This document shows positions 1 through 9,700 of a DNA stretch of 64,000 nucleotides, in pieces; the first letter of the stretch is position 1; each line of letters opens with the position of its first letter. Source of the stretch: a bacterium (lineage in GTDB: Bacteria; Bacillota; Bacilli; Lactobacillales; Streptococcaceae); the NCBI GenBank assembly GCA_905221385.1, contig CAJNCV010000003.1, positions 62,001 to 126,000 on the forward strand, in the 5' to 3' direction. The position numbers were made by a program, and so were the translations under genes. The notes under the pieces are model-generated. The model was not told the origin of the DNA. It worked only from the letters and a program-made list of their open reading frames with translations, and searched no databases.

Positions 1-135
1 TTCCTTCTCCAAGGTGTTCAGAAAGTCTACGACGAAAATACCTTCCCACAAGTACGCACATCCACAAAATTGGCTCTTGCAACTCTAGGAAATGACGCTG
101 GAGTTATCGGAGCAGCATCACTTGTTTTGCAATAA
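1..135 (+). CDS. gki: ROK-family glucokinase, C-terminal end (partial)
   Basis: An open frame runs in from the left edge and ends at TAA 133-135, giving the last 44 residues of a protein. The ending, with GNDAGVIGAASL near the terminus, is typical of ROK glucokinases, which phosphorylate glucose to glucose-6-phosphate in the cytoplasm. The catalytic and zinc-binding motifs lie outside the window. In pneumococcus, from memory, gki sits just upstream of thyA, which agrees with the genes that follow. A terminator hairpin comes right after. Confidence 0.75.
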   Translation, partial: FLLQGVQKVYDENTFPQVRTSTKLALATLGNDAGVIGAASLVLQ

Positions 136-150
136 GATAAAATGATTATA

Positions 151-178
151 GAGCTTGGTGTTTATCAAGCTCTTTTTT
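151..178 (+). terminator. Rho-independent terminator after glucokinase
   Basis: The stem AGAGCTTG / CAAGCTCT is followed by a run of T. It closes the glucokinase transcript and separates it from the HD protein gene. Confidence 0.8.
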
Positions 179-228
179 AAAAATCGAATAAAACGAAATA
201 GGTTTAAATTTGGGGAAGGAGTCGCTAG

Positions 229-663
229 ATGAACACATCAAAACAACCCATGCTTGAATTAGCATTGTCTATCGCTATGGAAGCTCATAGAGGACAATTC
301 GATAAGGCCGGAGTAGATTATATAGAACATCCACTTTATGTAGCGAGTCTGGTCTGTACTGAAGATGAAAAAGCAGTTGCTTTACTACATGATGTCATTG
401 AGGACAGTCCTTTTACAGCTGAAGAACTATTACTAGCTGGTTTACCAGAAACAGTAGTTACAGCCGTTCAGGTTTTGTCAAAGAAAAATGGACAAGACTA
501 TCAAACATATCTAGAAACTGTGAAATCTAATCCCCTAGCACGCGTTGTCAAATTAGCAGTTTTAAAACATAATTCAGATTTATCTAGACTGAGTTCTGTC
601 ACTGAAAAGGATTTGGAACGATTAGAAAAATATAAAAAGGCCATTGATTATCTAAGTATGTAG
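229..663 (+). CDS. Small HD-domain phosphohydrolase (SpoT/MESH1-like)
   Basis: This 144-residue protein looks like a stand-alone HD hydrolase related to the hydrolase half of RelA/SpoT proteins. Visible motifs are an early His (EAHRGQFDKAG, about residue 19), HPLYVA (about 35), the metal-binding LLHDVIED (about 53), and a late block KLAVLKHNSDLSRL (about 109). In SpoT-type hydrolases the last block usually reads LADxxHN; here it is LAVLKHN, so the Asp is replaced by Val although His and Asn remain. By family the substrate could be (p)ppGpp or a related nucleotide, but this is inferred. A strong ribosome site (GGGGAAGGAG) precedes the ATG. The gene is monocistronic and lies just before thyA. 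Confidence 0.65.
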   Translation: MNTSKQPMLELALSIAMEAHRGQFDKAGVDYIEHPLYVASLVCTEDEKAVALLHDVIEDSPFTAEELLLAGLPETVVTAVQVLSKKNGQDYQTYLETVKSNPLARVVKLAVLKHNSDLSRLSSVTEKDLERLEKYKKAIDYLSM

Positions 664-677
664 AAAAGCTCTTTTTA

Positions 678-686
678 TGCTATACT
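678..686 (+). promoter_or_regulatory. Extended -10 promoter of thyA
   Basis: TGC-TATACT forms an extended -10 with TATACT at 681-686, 30 bases before the thyA start. No good -35 is visible. This arrangement recurs across the window. Confidence 0.6.
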
Positions 687-715
687 AGTTAAGACTACAA
701 AAGGGGTAAGCGTAA

Positions 716-1555
716 ATGACAAAAGCAGATACGATTTTTAAAGAGAATATTGAACGAATCCTCAAAGACGGTGTCTTTTCTGAGCAGGCTCGTCCTAAGT
801 ACAAGGATGGGACTGTTGCCAATTCCAAGTACATAACGGGTGCCTTTGCGGAGTATGATTTGTCTAAGGGGGAATTTCCCATCACAACCCTACGACCAAT
901 CGCTATCAAATCCGCCATCAAGGAAGTGCTTTGGATCTATCAAGATCAGTCGAATAGCCTAGAAGTGCTGAATAACAAGTACAATGTTCACTACTGGAAT
1001 GACTGGGAAGTAGGAGATACGGGAACTATCGGTGAGCGCTACGGTGCGGTCGTTAAGAAACACGATATCATCAACAAGATACTCAAGCAGTTGGAAGCCA
1101 ACCCTTGGAATCGTCGCAATATCATCTCTCTCTGGGATTATCAAGCTTTTGAGGAGACGGACGGCCTCCTTCCATGCGCCTTTCAGACCATGTTTGATGT
1201 CCGTCGAGTAGATGGAGAAATCTATCTGGATGCGACTTTGACCCAGCGTTCTAATGATATGCTGGTGGCCCACCACATTAACGCTATGCAGTACGTGGCT
1301 CTTCAAATGATGATTGCCAAGCATTTCGGCTGGAAGGTTGGGAAGTTCTTCTATTTTATCAACAACCTTCATATCTATGATAATCAGTTTGAACAAGCAG
1401 AGGAATTGCTCCGTCGTGAGCCGTCAAACTGCCAACCTCGTTTGGTCTTGAATGTTCCTGATGGAACCAATTTCTTTGATATTAAAGTGGAGGACTTTGA
1501 GTTAGTTGATTATGATCCGGTCAAGCCACAGCTGAAGTTTGACCTAGCTATTTAA
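716..1555 (+). CDS. thyA: Thymidylate synthase
   Basis: This 279-residue cytoplasmic enzyme methylates dUMP to dTMP using methylene-tetrahydrofolate, the de novo route to thymidine nucleotides. The active-site block is clear: [13 protein letters not shown] with the nucleophilic Cys near residue 155, followed by TQRSNDMLV (dUMP binding) and the C-terminal NNLHIYDNQ block. The length fits the streptococcal enzyme. The ATG at 716 follows an AAAGGGG ribosome site. The neighbouring BOX element and the opposed DUF3042 gene show that the transcript ends here. Confidence 0.97.
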   Translation: MTKADTIFKENIERILKDGVFSEQARPKYKDGTVANSKYITGAFAEYDLSKGEFPITTLRPIAIKSAIKEVLWIYQDQSNSLEVLNNKYNVHYWNDWEVGDTGTIGERYGAVVKKHDIINKILKQLEANPWNRRNIISLWDYQAFEETDGLLPCAFQTMFDVRRVDGEIYLDATLTQRSNDMLVAHHINAMQYVALQMMIAKHFGWKVGKFFYFINNLHIYDNQFEQAEELLRREPSNCQPRLVLNVPDGTNFFDIKVEDFELVDYDPVKPQLKFDLAI

Positions 1556-1717
1556 TACTCTTCGAAAATTTCTTCAAACCACGTCAGCGTCGTTTCATCT
1601 ACAACCTCAAAACCATGTTTTGAGCTGACTTCGTCAGTCTTATCTACAACCTCAAAGCAGTGCTTTGAGCAACCTGCGGCTAGCTTCCTAGTTTGCTCTT
1701 TGATTTTCATTGAGTAT
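1555..1717. repeat. BOX element (boxA-boxB-like-boxC)
   Basis: This stretch matches the pneumococcal BOX family. It starts with ATACTCTTCGAAAAT and contains the boxA core ACCACGTCAGCGTCG that the standard BOX-typing primer targets. It then has two CATCTACAACCTC-type modules, each holding an inverted repeat around CAAAA-CATG-TTTTGAG, and ends with the boxC tail GATTTTCATTGAGTAT. The two ends are inverted relative to each other. The first internal module is shortened. BOX elements are non-coding, mobilised in trans in pneumococci and relatives, and can affect nearby expression. The first base overlaps the thyA stop codon. Confidence 0.88.
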
Positions 1718-1728
1718 AAAAGAAAATA

Positions 1729-1758
1729 AAAAGAAGTTGAGATTTCTCAACTTCTTTT
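1729..1758. terminator. Bidirectional terminator between thyA and DUF3042 gene
   Basis: The stem AAAAGAAGTTGAGA / TCTCAACTTCTTTT has A-runs and T-runs on both sides, so it can stop transcription from both directions. Confidence 0.85.
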
Positions 1759-1763
1759 GTTGC

Positions 1764-1934
1764 TTAATGTGATACGCGACGGCGAGCTGCTTTTTTGCGG
1801 TTTTCTTCGATGAAAGCTGCTTTTTGCTCTTCTGGCTCAATCACTTTCTTTTTAATTGCGTATACTGCACCTGCAACGGCAGCGACAGTTCCTGCGACAC
1901 CTGTTACAAGACCTTTAGCGAATCCTTTAGCCAT
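1764..1934 (-). CDS. DUF3042 family small protein
   Basis: A 56-residue protein is encoded on the minus strand. It begins MAKGFAKGLVTGVAGTVA, then has a hydrophobic stretch of about 18 residues (roughly residues 8-26), a charged helix rich in Lys and Glu, and a basic tail KKAARRRVSH. The ribosome site AAGGAGG lies just upstream of the ATG at 1934. This matches the DUF3042 family of short single-pass or membrane-associated proteins in Firmicutes. The function is unknown. It is convergent with thyA and divergent from miaA. Confidence 0.82.
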   Translation of the reverse strand: MAKGFAKGLVTGVAGTVAAVAGAVYAIKKKVIEPEEQKAAFIEENRKKAARRRVSH

Positions 1935-2054
1935 GAGTCTTCCTCCTTTATCTTCTCAATCAGCCAGACTCCTCAAGTGGTAGAATTTTTCTGACTGACC
2001 TTTTTGTGATATAATAATAGTAACGAAAAAATGGAAATTTTTCAAGGAAAAAAG

Positions 2055-2939
2055 ATGAAAACAAAAATAATTGTGATTGTTGGGCCGACTGCTGTTGGGA
2101 AGACAGTCCTTGCTATCGAAGTGGCCAAGCGCTTTGATGGAGAGGTGGTCAGTGGTGACAGTCAGCAAGTATACAGAGGGTTGGATATTGGGACGGCCAA
2201 GGCTAGCCCAGAGGAGCAAGCTGTTGTTCCTCATCATTTGATTGATGTCAGAGAGGTGACCGAGTCTTACTCGGCTTTTGATTTTGTTTCAGAAGCTAAG
2301 ACAGCTATCGAGGATATTCATAACCGTGGTAAGCTAGCTATTATCGCGGGTGGTACAGGGCTTTATATCCAGAGCTTGCTGGAAGGATACCATCTAGGTG
2401 GGGAAACACCTCATGAGGAGATTTTAGCTTATCGGGCTAGTTTGGAGCCTTATACAGATGAGGAATTAGCCCATCTTGTGGAGCAAGCAGGTCTTGAAAT
2501 TCCCCAGTTTAACCGTCGTCGTGCCATGCGTGCCTTGGAAATCGCCCATTTTGCTCAGGATTTGGAAAATCAAGAGTCCTTGTATGAACCGTTGATTATC
2601 TGCCTGGATGATGAACGCAGTCAACTCTATGAGCGTATCAACCATCGAGTGGATCTGATGTTTGATACTGGGCTTTTGGATGAGGCCAAGTGGCTTTTTG
2701 ACCATTATCCAGATGTGCAGGCAGCCAAAGGCATTGGCTACAAGGAACTTTTTCCTTATTTCCGTGGGGAGCAGACTCTGGAGGAAGTCAGCGAGAGTCT
2801 CAAACAGGCGACGCGTCGTTTTGCCAAGCGTCAGTTGACCTGGTTCCGTAATCGCATGCAGGTGACCTTTTATCAGATAGGAGAGTCTGGAGTGAAGGAC
2901 CGCATTCTAAGCCAGATTGAGGAGTTTTTGAATGATTGA
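2055..2939 (+). CDS. miaA: tRNA dimethylallyltransferase
   Basis: MiaA adds a dimethylallyl group to A37 of tRNAs that read codons starting with U. The protein has 294 residues from ATG 2055, the usual streptococcal length. It shows the P-loop GPTAVGKT (about residue 12), the substrate motif [15 protein letters not shown], the [11 protein letters not shown] block and the late KRQLTWFRN motif. An in-frame ATG eight codons earlier (2031) lacks a ribosome site, whereas AAGGAAAAAAG precedes 2055. It is the first gene of a compact run miaA-hflX-hypothetical-rnz-SDR and overlaps hflX by 8 bases. Confidence 0.96.
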   Translation: MKTKIIVIVGPTAVGKTVLAIEVAKRFDGEVVSGDSQQVYRGLDIGTAKASPEEQAVVPHHLIDVREVTESYSAFDFVSEAKTAIEDIHNRGKLAIIAGGTGLYIQSLLEGYHLGGETPHEEILAYRASLEPYTDEELAHLVEQAGLEIPQFNRRRAMRALEIAHFAQDLENQESLYEPLIICLDDERSQLYERINHRVDLMFDTGLLDEAKWLFDHYPDVQAAKGIGYKELFPYFRGEQTLEEVSESLKQATRRFAKRQLTWFRNRMQVTFYQIGESGVKDRILSQIEEFLND

Positions 2940-4170
2940 AACGGAGAAAAAAGAGGAACGAGTCCTGCTCATTGGTGTGGAACTGCAGGGCATGGATAAT
3001 TTTGACCTCTCCATGGAAGAGTTGGCCAGTCTGGCTAAGACAGCTGGGGCAGTCGTAGTAGATAGTTACAGACAAAAACGTGAAAAGTATGATTCTAAGA
3101 CCTTTGTTGGCTCTGGTAAGTTGGAAGAGATTGCGCTCATGGTAGATGCGGAAGAAATCACAACTGTTATTGTCAACAACCGTCTGACACCAAGGCAGAA
3201 TGTCAATTTGGAGGAAATTCTCGGTGTCAAAGTCATTGACCGTATGCAGCTAATTTTGGATATCTTTGCCATGAGGGCTCGAAGCCATGAAGGAAAACTC
3301 CAAGTCCACCTAGCTCAGCTCAAATATCTCTTGCCACGCTTGGTCGGTCAGGGAATTATGCTTAGTCGTCAGGCAGGGGGAATTGGTTCCCGTGGACCAG
3401 GTGAGAGCCAACTTGAACTGAACCGTCGTAGCGTTCGCAATCAAATCACGGATATCGAGCGTCAGCTCAAGGTAGTGGAGAAAAACCGAGCTACGGTCAG
3501 AGAAAAACGTCTGGAGTCGGGTACTTTTAAGATTGGCTTGATTGGTTACACTAATGCCGGAAAATCGACTATTATGAATACTTTAACCAGCAAGACCCAG
3601 TATGAAGCAGATGAATTATTTGCGACTCTAGATGCGACGACTAAGAGTATCCATCTTGGTGGCAATCTACAGGTAACCTTGACAGATACCGTCGGCTTTA
3701 TCCAAGATTTACCGACTGAGTTGGTATCGAGTTTCAAGTCGACCTTGGAAGAAAGTAAGCATGTGGATCTTCTGGTTCATGTCATCGATGCCAGCAATCC
3801 TTATCACGAGGAACATGAAAAAACGGTTCTGTCTATTATGAAAGACTTAGATATGGAGGATATTCCTCGCCTGACCCTTTACAATAAAGCGGATTTGGTG
3901 GAGGATTTCACGCCTACTCAAACACCATACGCCCTCATTTCTGCCAAGTCTGAGGATAGTCGTGAGCAGCTGCAAGCATTGTTTTTAGAGAAAATCAAGG
4001 AGATTTTTGAGAGATTTACCCTGCGCGTGCCCTTTTCTAAGTCTTACAAGATTCATGATCTAGAAAGTGTGGCGATTCTGGAAGAGCGCGACTATCAAGA
4101 TGACGGTGAAGTGATTACAGGCTATATTTCTGAGAAAAATAAATGGAGGTTAGAAGAATTTTATGACTGA
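2932..4170 (+). CDS. hflX: Ribosome-associated GTPase HflX
   Basis: This 412-residue GTPase binds the 50S subunit and by family splits or rescues stalled ribosomes. The N-terminal region (1-180) has the HflX ND fold and a glycine-rich linker [17 protein letters not shown]. The G domain follows with G1 GYTNAGKST (about 205), G3 DTVGF (about 246), and G4 YNKAD (about 317). The C-terminal tail is short. The start overlaps the miaA end and the stop overlaps the next gene by 8 bases, so the three genes are translationally coupled. Confidence 0.95.
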   Translation: MIETEKKEERVLLIGVELQGMDNFDLSMEELASLAKTAGAVVVDSYRQKREKYDSKTFVGSGKLEEIALMVDAEEITTVIVNNRLTPRQNVNLEEILGVKVIDRMQLILDIFAMRARSHEGKLQVHLAQLKYLLPRLVGQGIMLSRQAGGIGSRGPGESQLELNRRSVRNQITDIERQLKVVEKNRATVREKRLESGTFKIGLIGYTNAGKSTIMNTLTSKTQYEADELFATLDATTKSIHLGGNLQVTLTDTVGFIQDLPTELVSSFKSTLEESKHVDLLVHVIDASNPYHEEHEKTVLSIMKDLDMEDIPRLTLYNKADLVEDFTPTQTPYALISAKSEDSREQLQALFLEKIKEIFERFTLRVPFSKSYKIHDLESVAILEERDYQDDGEVITGYISEKNKWRLEEFYD

Positions 4171-4786
4171 TATCAAAACCTTAGCTTTAAAATATGGGGG
4201 CTATACAAGTCTGGATAAGGTCTATCTAGATCAACTTCTAGCTGGCAAAACAGAGCAAGAGCAGCTGGCTCTCATCACACCTCCTCCAAGTGTAGTCAAT
4301 GCCTACTTTGCTGAACTCTACCAGAAAAAGAGTCCTGAAGCTGCGACGGATTATTTTGCAGAAGTCAGTCAGGAGCTGAATCTCTACAATGCTGAGCCAA
4401 GTTTCACTCTAGAAAATAAGCCTTTTATTCGCCTTAACCTGTCGGGTAAATCTTTTGGATTTTGCTATGAGAGTGAGGGCCTAGGTCGAATCTTCTCTGA
4501 AAATGAAGAGGTGATTTCGGATGACTTGCTCTTTGAGATTGCACAAATTTTCCCCCATCAACTCATCTTTGAAGAGTCTGGAAAGATTTACTTGAAGTCT
4601 GTCGGAGATGAGGAAGTTGTTAGTGTGGAGAATCTCACAGCTTTGACCGATTTGGAAAGTTTGGCTGATGGTCGCAAGCGTCTCAAAGGCTACAGCCAAG
4701 AGGATTTATTACAAGAAGCCACTGCTTTTTCTGGCAAGCGCTATTTCCGCTCGGAAAACCGCACAGCCATGTTATATATTGATTAA
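4163..4786 (+). CDS. Conserved streptococcal hypothetical protein
   Basis: This soluble 207-residue protein is acidic and has no signal peptide, membrane segment or motif I recognise. It overlaps hflX by 8 bases and precedes rnz by 14, so it belongs to this operon. From memory, pneumococcal databases sometimes label the orthologue cystathionine beta-lyase, but it has no PLP-binding lysine motif and is far too short. A link to tRNA or ribosome maturation is only guilt by association with miaA, hflX and rnz. Confidence 0.75.
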   Translation: MTDIKTLALKYGGYTSLDKVYLDQLLAGKTEQEQLALITPPPSVVNAYFAELYQKKSPEAATDYFAEVSQELNLYNAEPSFTLENKPFIRLNLSGKSFGFCYESEGLGRIFSENEEVISDDLLFEIAQIFPHQLIFEESGKIYLKSVGDEEVVSVENLTALTDLESLADGRKRLKGYSQEDLLQEATAFSGKRYFRSENRTAMLYID

Positions 4787-4800
4787 TTAGAAAGTATCGA

Positions 4801-5730
4801 ATGGACATTCAATTTTTAGGAACGGGGGCTGGTCAGCCCTCTAAAGCCCGCAACGTTTCAAGTCTCGCCCTGAAACTTTTGGATGAGATTAACGAAGTTT
4901 GGCTCTTTGACTGTGGAGAAGGAACGCAAAATCGTATTCTGGAAACCACAATTCGACCACGTAAGGTCAGCAAAATCTTTATCACTCACTTGCATGGAGA
5001 CCACATCTTTGGTTTACCAGGTTTCCTTTCTAGCCGTGCCTTTCAGGCCAATGAGGAGCAGACAGATTTGGACATCTACGGACCTCAAGGGATCAAGTCC
5101 TTTGTCTTAACCAGTCTACGTGTGTCGGGTTCTCGTCTGCCTTACCGCATTCATTTTCATGAGTTTGACCAAGATTCTCTAGGGAAAATCCTTGAGACCG
5201 ATAAATTCACTGTGTATGCAGAGGAGCTAGACCACACTATTTTCTGTGTTGGCTATCGTGTCATGCAAAAGGACTTGGAAGGAACCTTGGATGCTGAGAA
5301 GCTCAAGGCTGCTGGTGTCCCATTTGGTCCGCTTTTTGGAAAAATCAAAAACGGCCAGGATGTTGTTTTGGATGATGGGACTGAAATCAAGGCGGCAGAC
5401 TATATCTCAGCTCCCCGTCCTGGTAAGATTATCACTATTCTAGGAGACACCCGAAAAACCAATGCTAGTGTGCGTTTAGCTGTCAATGCCGATGTCCTTG
5501 TCCATGAATCGACTTATGGCAAGGGAGATGAAAAAATTGCTCGCAATCACGGTCACTCAACCAATATGCAGGCAGCACAAGTAGCAGCAGAAGCCAGTGC
5601 TAAGCGCCTCTTGCTCAATCATATCAGTGCTCGTTTCCTTTCAAAAGATATCAGCCAGCTTAAGAAAGATGCAGCTAGTATTTTTGAGAATGTCCATGTG
5701 GTTAAAGACTTGGAAGAAGTGGAAATCTAG
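4801..5730 (+). CDS. rnz: Ribonuclease Z
   Basis: This 309-residue metallo-beta-lactamase-fold nuclease removes 3' trailers from tRNA precursors. The zinc-binding signature [13 protein letters not shown] (about residue 62) is intact, with further ligands at DHTIF (about 145), GDTR (about 208) and NHGHSTN (about 246). The length is standard. It sits in the miaA-hflX cluster, so two tRNA-maturation enzymes share a transcript. Confidence 0.95.
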   Translation: MDIQFLGTGAGQPSKARNVSSLALKLLDEINEVWLFDCGEGTQNRILETTIRPRKVSKIFITHLHGDHIFGLPGFLSSRAFQANEEQTDLDIYGPQGIKSFVLTSLRVSGSRLPYRIHFHEFDQDSLGKILETDKFTVYAEELDHTIFCVGYRVMQKDLEGTLDAEKLKAAGVPFGPLFGKIKNGQDVVLDDGTEIKAADYISAPRPGKIITILGDTRKTNASVRLAVNADVLVHESTYGKGDEKIARNHGHSTNMQAAQVAAEASAKRLLLNHISARFLSKDISQLKKDAASIFENVHVVKDLEEVEI

Positions 5731-5750
5731 AAGATTGAGAAAGGATAAGT

Positions 5751-6506
5751 ATGCGTACTATTCTCATTACCGGAGCTAGCGGTGGCTTAGCCCAAGAAAT
5801 GGTCAAACTCTTGCCAAATGACCAATTGATCTTGCTAGGTAGAAACAAGGAAAAACTGGCACAACTCTACGGAAATCATCCTAATGTGGAATGGATTGAA
5901 ATCGACATTACTGATGACTCAGCCCTAGAAGTTCTGGTAGCTGACCTCTATCTCCGTTATGGCAAGATTGATGTCTTGATTAACAATGCTGGTTATGGTA
6001 TTTTTGAAGATTTCGACCGGATCTCTGACAAGGATATTCACCAGATGTTTAAGGTCAATACCTTTGCCCTGATGAACCTATCACGTTTGATTGCTTCTCG
6101 TATGAAAGAAAGCCGAAAAGGCCATATCATCAATATCGTCAGTATGGCAGGTTTGATAGCGACTAGCAAGTCTAGTCTTTACTCAGCAACCAAGTTTGCG
6201 GCTATTGGATTTTCAAATGCTCTGCGCCTCGAACTCATGCCTTACGGTGTCTATGTAACGACGGTTAATCCAGGACCGATTCGTACTGCCTTTTTTGACC
6301 AGGCAGACCCAGATGGAACCTACCTCAAGTCGGTTGACCGCTTTCTCTTAGAACCAGATGTAGTCGCTAGAAAGATTGTTAAAACCATGGGAAAAAACAA
6401 ACGGGAACTCAATCTCCCAGTTTTGTTGAATCTAGCCCATAAGTTTTACACCCTCTTTCCTAAGCTAGCTGATAAGTTGGCAGGGGGAATCTTTAATTAT
6501 AAGTAA
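5751..6506 (+). CDS. Short-chain dehydrogenase/reductase
   Basis: This 251-residue Rossmann oxidoreductase has the NAD(P) motif TGASGGLA (about residue 7), the NNAGYG motif (about 76), a catalytic Ser in NIVSMAG and YSATK (Tyr and Lys near 145-149). The C-terminal FYTLFPKLADKLAGG may contact the membrane. The substrate is unknown; classic SDRs reduce ketones or oxidise alcohols. It starts 20 bases after rnz, behind an AGAAAGGAT ribosome site, and ends the operon at a terminator. Confidence 0.9.
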   Translation: MRTILITGASGGLAQEMVKLLPNDQLILLGRNKEKLAQLYGNHPNVEWIEIDITDDSALEVLVADLYLRYGKIDVLINNAGYGIFEDFDRISDKDIHQMFKVNTFALMNLSRLIASRMKESRKGHIINIVSMAGLIATSKSSLYSATKFAAIGFSNALRLELMPYGVYVTTVNPGPIRTAFFDQADPDGTYLKSVDRFLLEPDVVARKIVKTMGKNKRELNLPVLLNLAHKFYTLFPKLADKLAGGIFNYK

Positions 6507-6510
6507 AAGG

Positions 6511-6535
6511 AGTTCCTTACAAGAGGAACTTTTTT
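6511..6535 (+). terminator. Terminator after the miaA-rnz-SDR operon
   Basis: The stem AGTTCCT / AGGAACT is followed by six T. Confidence 0.85.
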
Positions 6536-6656
6536 ATAGTATTTAACTGAGTGTTAAGAAATGTTTGATTTTGTTTTAAAACTACATTCATATTTTAAAA
6601 TCCTCTACAAATTTTAGAAAAAACAATCAAAATTATGATTTTTTGTGTTTAGGGTA

Positions 6657-6742
6657 TTGAAATTTCCTATATTGTTTTATAAAATAGAACTAAAAGGCTA
6701 TGAAAAAAGCAATGCGCTTACAAATAAATGAAAGCGGTTGCT
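6657..6742 (+). promoter_or_regulatory. Promoter and probable cre operator of the bgaA-like gene
   Basis: TTGAAA (6657-6662), a 17-base spacer and TAAAAT (6680-6685) form a sigma-A promoter. Between it and the start lies TGAAAGCGGTTGCT (6729-6742), close to the CcpA cre consensus TGWAANCGNTNWCA, with a weak match at the two right-hand positions. A cre site downstream of the start site would act as a roadblock, which fits catabolite repression of a beta-galactosidase. The promoter region is A/T-rich. Confidence 0.6.
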
Positions 6743-6755
6743 AAAGGAGGATTTT

Positions 6756-9700
6756 ATGGAAAAAGGCCATTGGAATCGTAAAAGAGTCTACAGTATTCGT
6801 AAGTTTGCTGTAGGAGCTTGCTCTGTCATGATTGGAACCTGTGCGGTTTTATTTGGAGGAAGTGTCGTTGGAGAATCACCAGTTTTCGCGGATGAAACTC
6901 CTATTAGTCACACTGTGGAACAAGCAAAAGAGGAAAGTCCGGCAGTGGAGGAAAAAGAAAATCAAGCTGTAGCAGAACACAAGGATGCTGCAAGTGTCGA
7001 CCAAAGTCAAGCTGCTCCAATTGAAGCAAGCAAACCAGAGGTGAAAGAAGAGGAACCTGTAGCTCCAAAAGAGGAGAAAGCATCTCTAAAACCTGAAGAA
7101 ACAGCTCCAAAGGTAGAATCCCGAGCTTCAAGTCAAGAAAAGCCTGTCAAGGAAGATTTGAAAGCTGTGACAAATGAAGAAGTGAATCAAATGATTGAAG
7201 ATAGAAAAGTAGATTTTAATCAAAATTGGCACTTTAAACTCAATGCGAATCCTAAAGAAGCTGTGAAACCAGATGCAGATGTATCGACATGGCAAAAATT
7301 GGATCTCCCACATGACTGGAGTATCTTTAACGATTTTGACCATCAGTCACCTGCCCAAAACGAAGGTGGACAGCTCAATGGTGGTGAAGCTTGGTATCGT
7401 AAGACATTTAAACTTGATGAAAAAGACCTCAAGAAAAATGTTCGTGTGACCTTTGATGGTGTCTACATGGACTCTCAAGTCTATGTCAATGGCCAGTTAG
7501 TGGGGCATTATCCAAATGGTTATAACCAGTTCTCATATGATATTACCAAATACCTTCACAAAGATGGTCGTGAGAATGTGATTGCTGTCCATGCGGTCAA
7601 CAAACAACCAAGTAGCCGTTGGTACTCAGGTAGTGGTATCTACCGTGATGTGACCTTGCAAGTGACAGATAAGGTTCATGTTGAGAAAAATGGGACAACC
7701 ATCCTAACGCCAAAACTTGAAGAACAGCAACACGGCAAGGTTGAAACTCATGTAGCCAGCAAAATCGTCAATACAGATGATAAAGACCATGAATTGGTGG
7801 CAGAATATCAAATCGTTGAACGTGGTGGTCAGGCTGTAACAGGCGTGGTTCGTACGGCAAGTCGTACCTTGAAAGCACATGAATCAACAAGCCTTGATGC
7901 GATTTTAGAAGTTGAACAACCAAAACTATGGACCGTTTTAAATGACAAACCTGCCTTGTATGAACTGGTTACGCGTGTTTACCGCGATGGTCAGTTGGTT
8001 GATGCTAAGAAGGATTTGTTTGGTTACCGTTACTATCACTGGACTCCAAATGAAGGTTTCTCTTTGAATGGTGAACGCATTAAATTCCATGGTGTTTCCT
8101 TACACCATGACCACGGAGCACTTGGCGCAGAAGAAAACTATAAGGCAGAATACCGTCGTCTCAAACAAATGAAGGAGATGGGGGTTAATGCCATCCGTAC
8201 AACTCATAACCCTGCAAGTCCACAGACCTTGCAAATCGCAGCAGAACTTGGTTTGCTCGTTCAGGAAGAGGCCTTTGATACTTGGTATAATGGCAAGAAA
8301 CCTTATGACTACGGGCGTTTCTTTGAAAAAGATGCCACTCACCCAGAAGCTAGAAAAGGTGAAAAATGGTCTGACTACGATCTTCGTACCATGGTCGAGA
8401 GAGACAAAAATAACCCAGCTGTCTTCATGTGGTCTATCGGGAATGAAATCGGTGAAGCTAACGGTGATGCACACTCACTTGCAACGGTTAAGCGCTTAGT
8501 AAAAGTGATCAAAGATGTTGATACTACACGCTATGTTACCATGGGGGCAGATAAGTTCCGTTTTGGGGATGGTAGTGGTGGCCATGAGAAGATTGCCGAA
8601 GAACTTGATGCGGTTGGTTTCAACTACTCAGAAGACAACTACAAGAAACTTCGTGCGAAACATCCAAACTGGTTGATTTATGGTTCAGAAACATCTTCAG
8701 CAACCCGTACACGCGGTAGCTATTATCGTCCTGAACAAGAATTGGTACATAGCAACCAAGATTATCGTAACTATGAACAGTCAGATTATGGAAATGATCG
8801 TGTTGGTTGGGGTAAAACGGCAACCGCTTCATGGACCTTTGACCGTGACAACGCTGGCTATGCTGGACAGTTTATCTGGACAGGTACGGACTATATCGGT
8901 GAGCCTACACCATGGCACAACCAAAACCAAACTCCCGTTAAGAGCTCTTATTTTGGTATCGTAGATACAGCTGGTATTCCAAAAAATGACTTCTATCTTT
9001 ACCAAAGCCAATGGGTTTCTGCCAAGAAGAAACCAATGGTTCACCTTCTTCCTCACTGGAACTGGGAAAATAGAGAATTGGCATCGAAAGTCGAAGATGC
9101 AGACGGAAAAATCCCAGTTCGCGCCTATTCAAACGCTGCAAGCGTAGAATTGTTCTTGAACGGTCAATCTCTCGGTGTTAAAAAGTTCAACAAAAAACAA
9201 ACCAGTGATGGCCGTAGCTACCAAGAAGGTGCCAATGCTAAGGAACTCTATCTTGAGTGGAAGGTTGCTTACCAACCAGGTACTTTGGAAGCTGTAGCTC
9301 GCGATGAAGCTGGAAAAGAAATTGCACGTGATAAGATTACCACTGCAGGTCAACCAGCAGGTGTTCGACTCATCAAGGAAGAACATGCAATCGCTGCAGA
9401 TGGAAAAGACTTGACCTACATCTACTACGAAATCGTTGACAGTCAAGGAAATGTGGTACCAACTGCCAATAATCTGGTTCGTTTCCAATTGCATGGACAA
9501 GGTCAACTAGTCGGTGTCGATAATGGGGAACAAGCCAGCCGTGAACGCTATAAGGCGCAAGCAGACGGTTCTTGGATCCGCAGAGCCTTTAACGGTAAAG
9601 GGGTTGCCATTGTCAAATCAACTGAACAAGCAGGTAAATTCACATTAACAGCCCATTCAGATCTCTTGAAATCTAGTCAAGTAACTGTCTTTACTGGTAA

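Noticed and set aside
1795..1983. Plus-strand open frame of 62 codons
   Set aside because: It is the shadow of the DUF3042 gene on the minus strand, which has a proper ribosome site and family signature.
4163..4786. Cystathionine beta-lyase
   Set aside because: It has no PLP-lysine motif and is half the needed length, so I left the gene as hypothetical.
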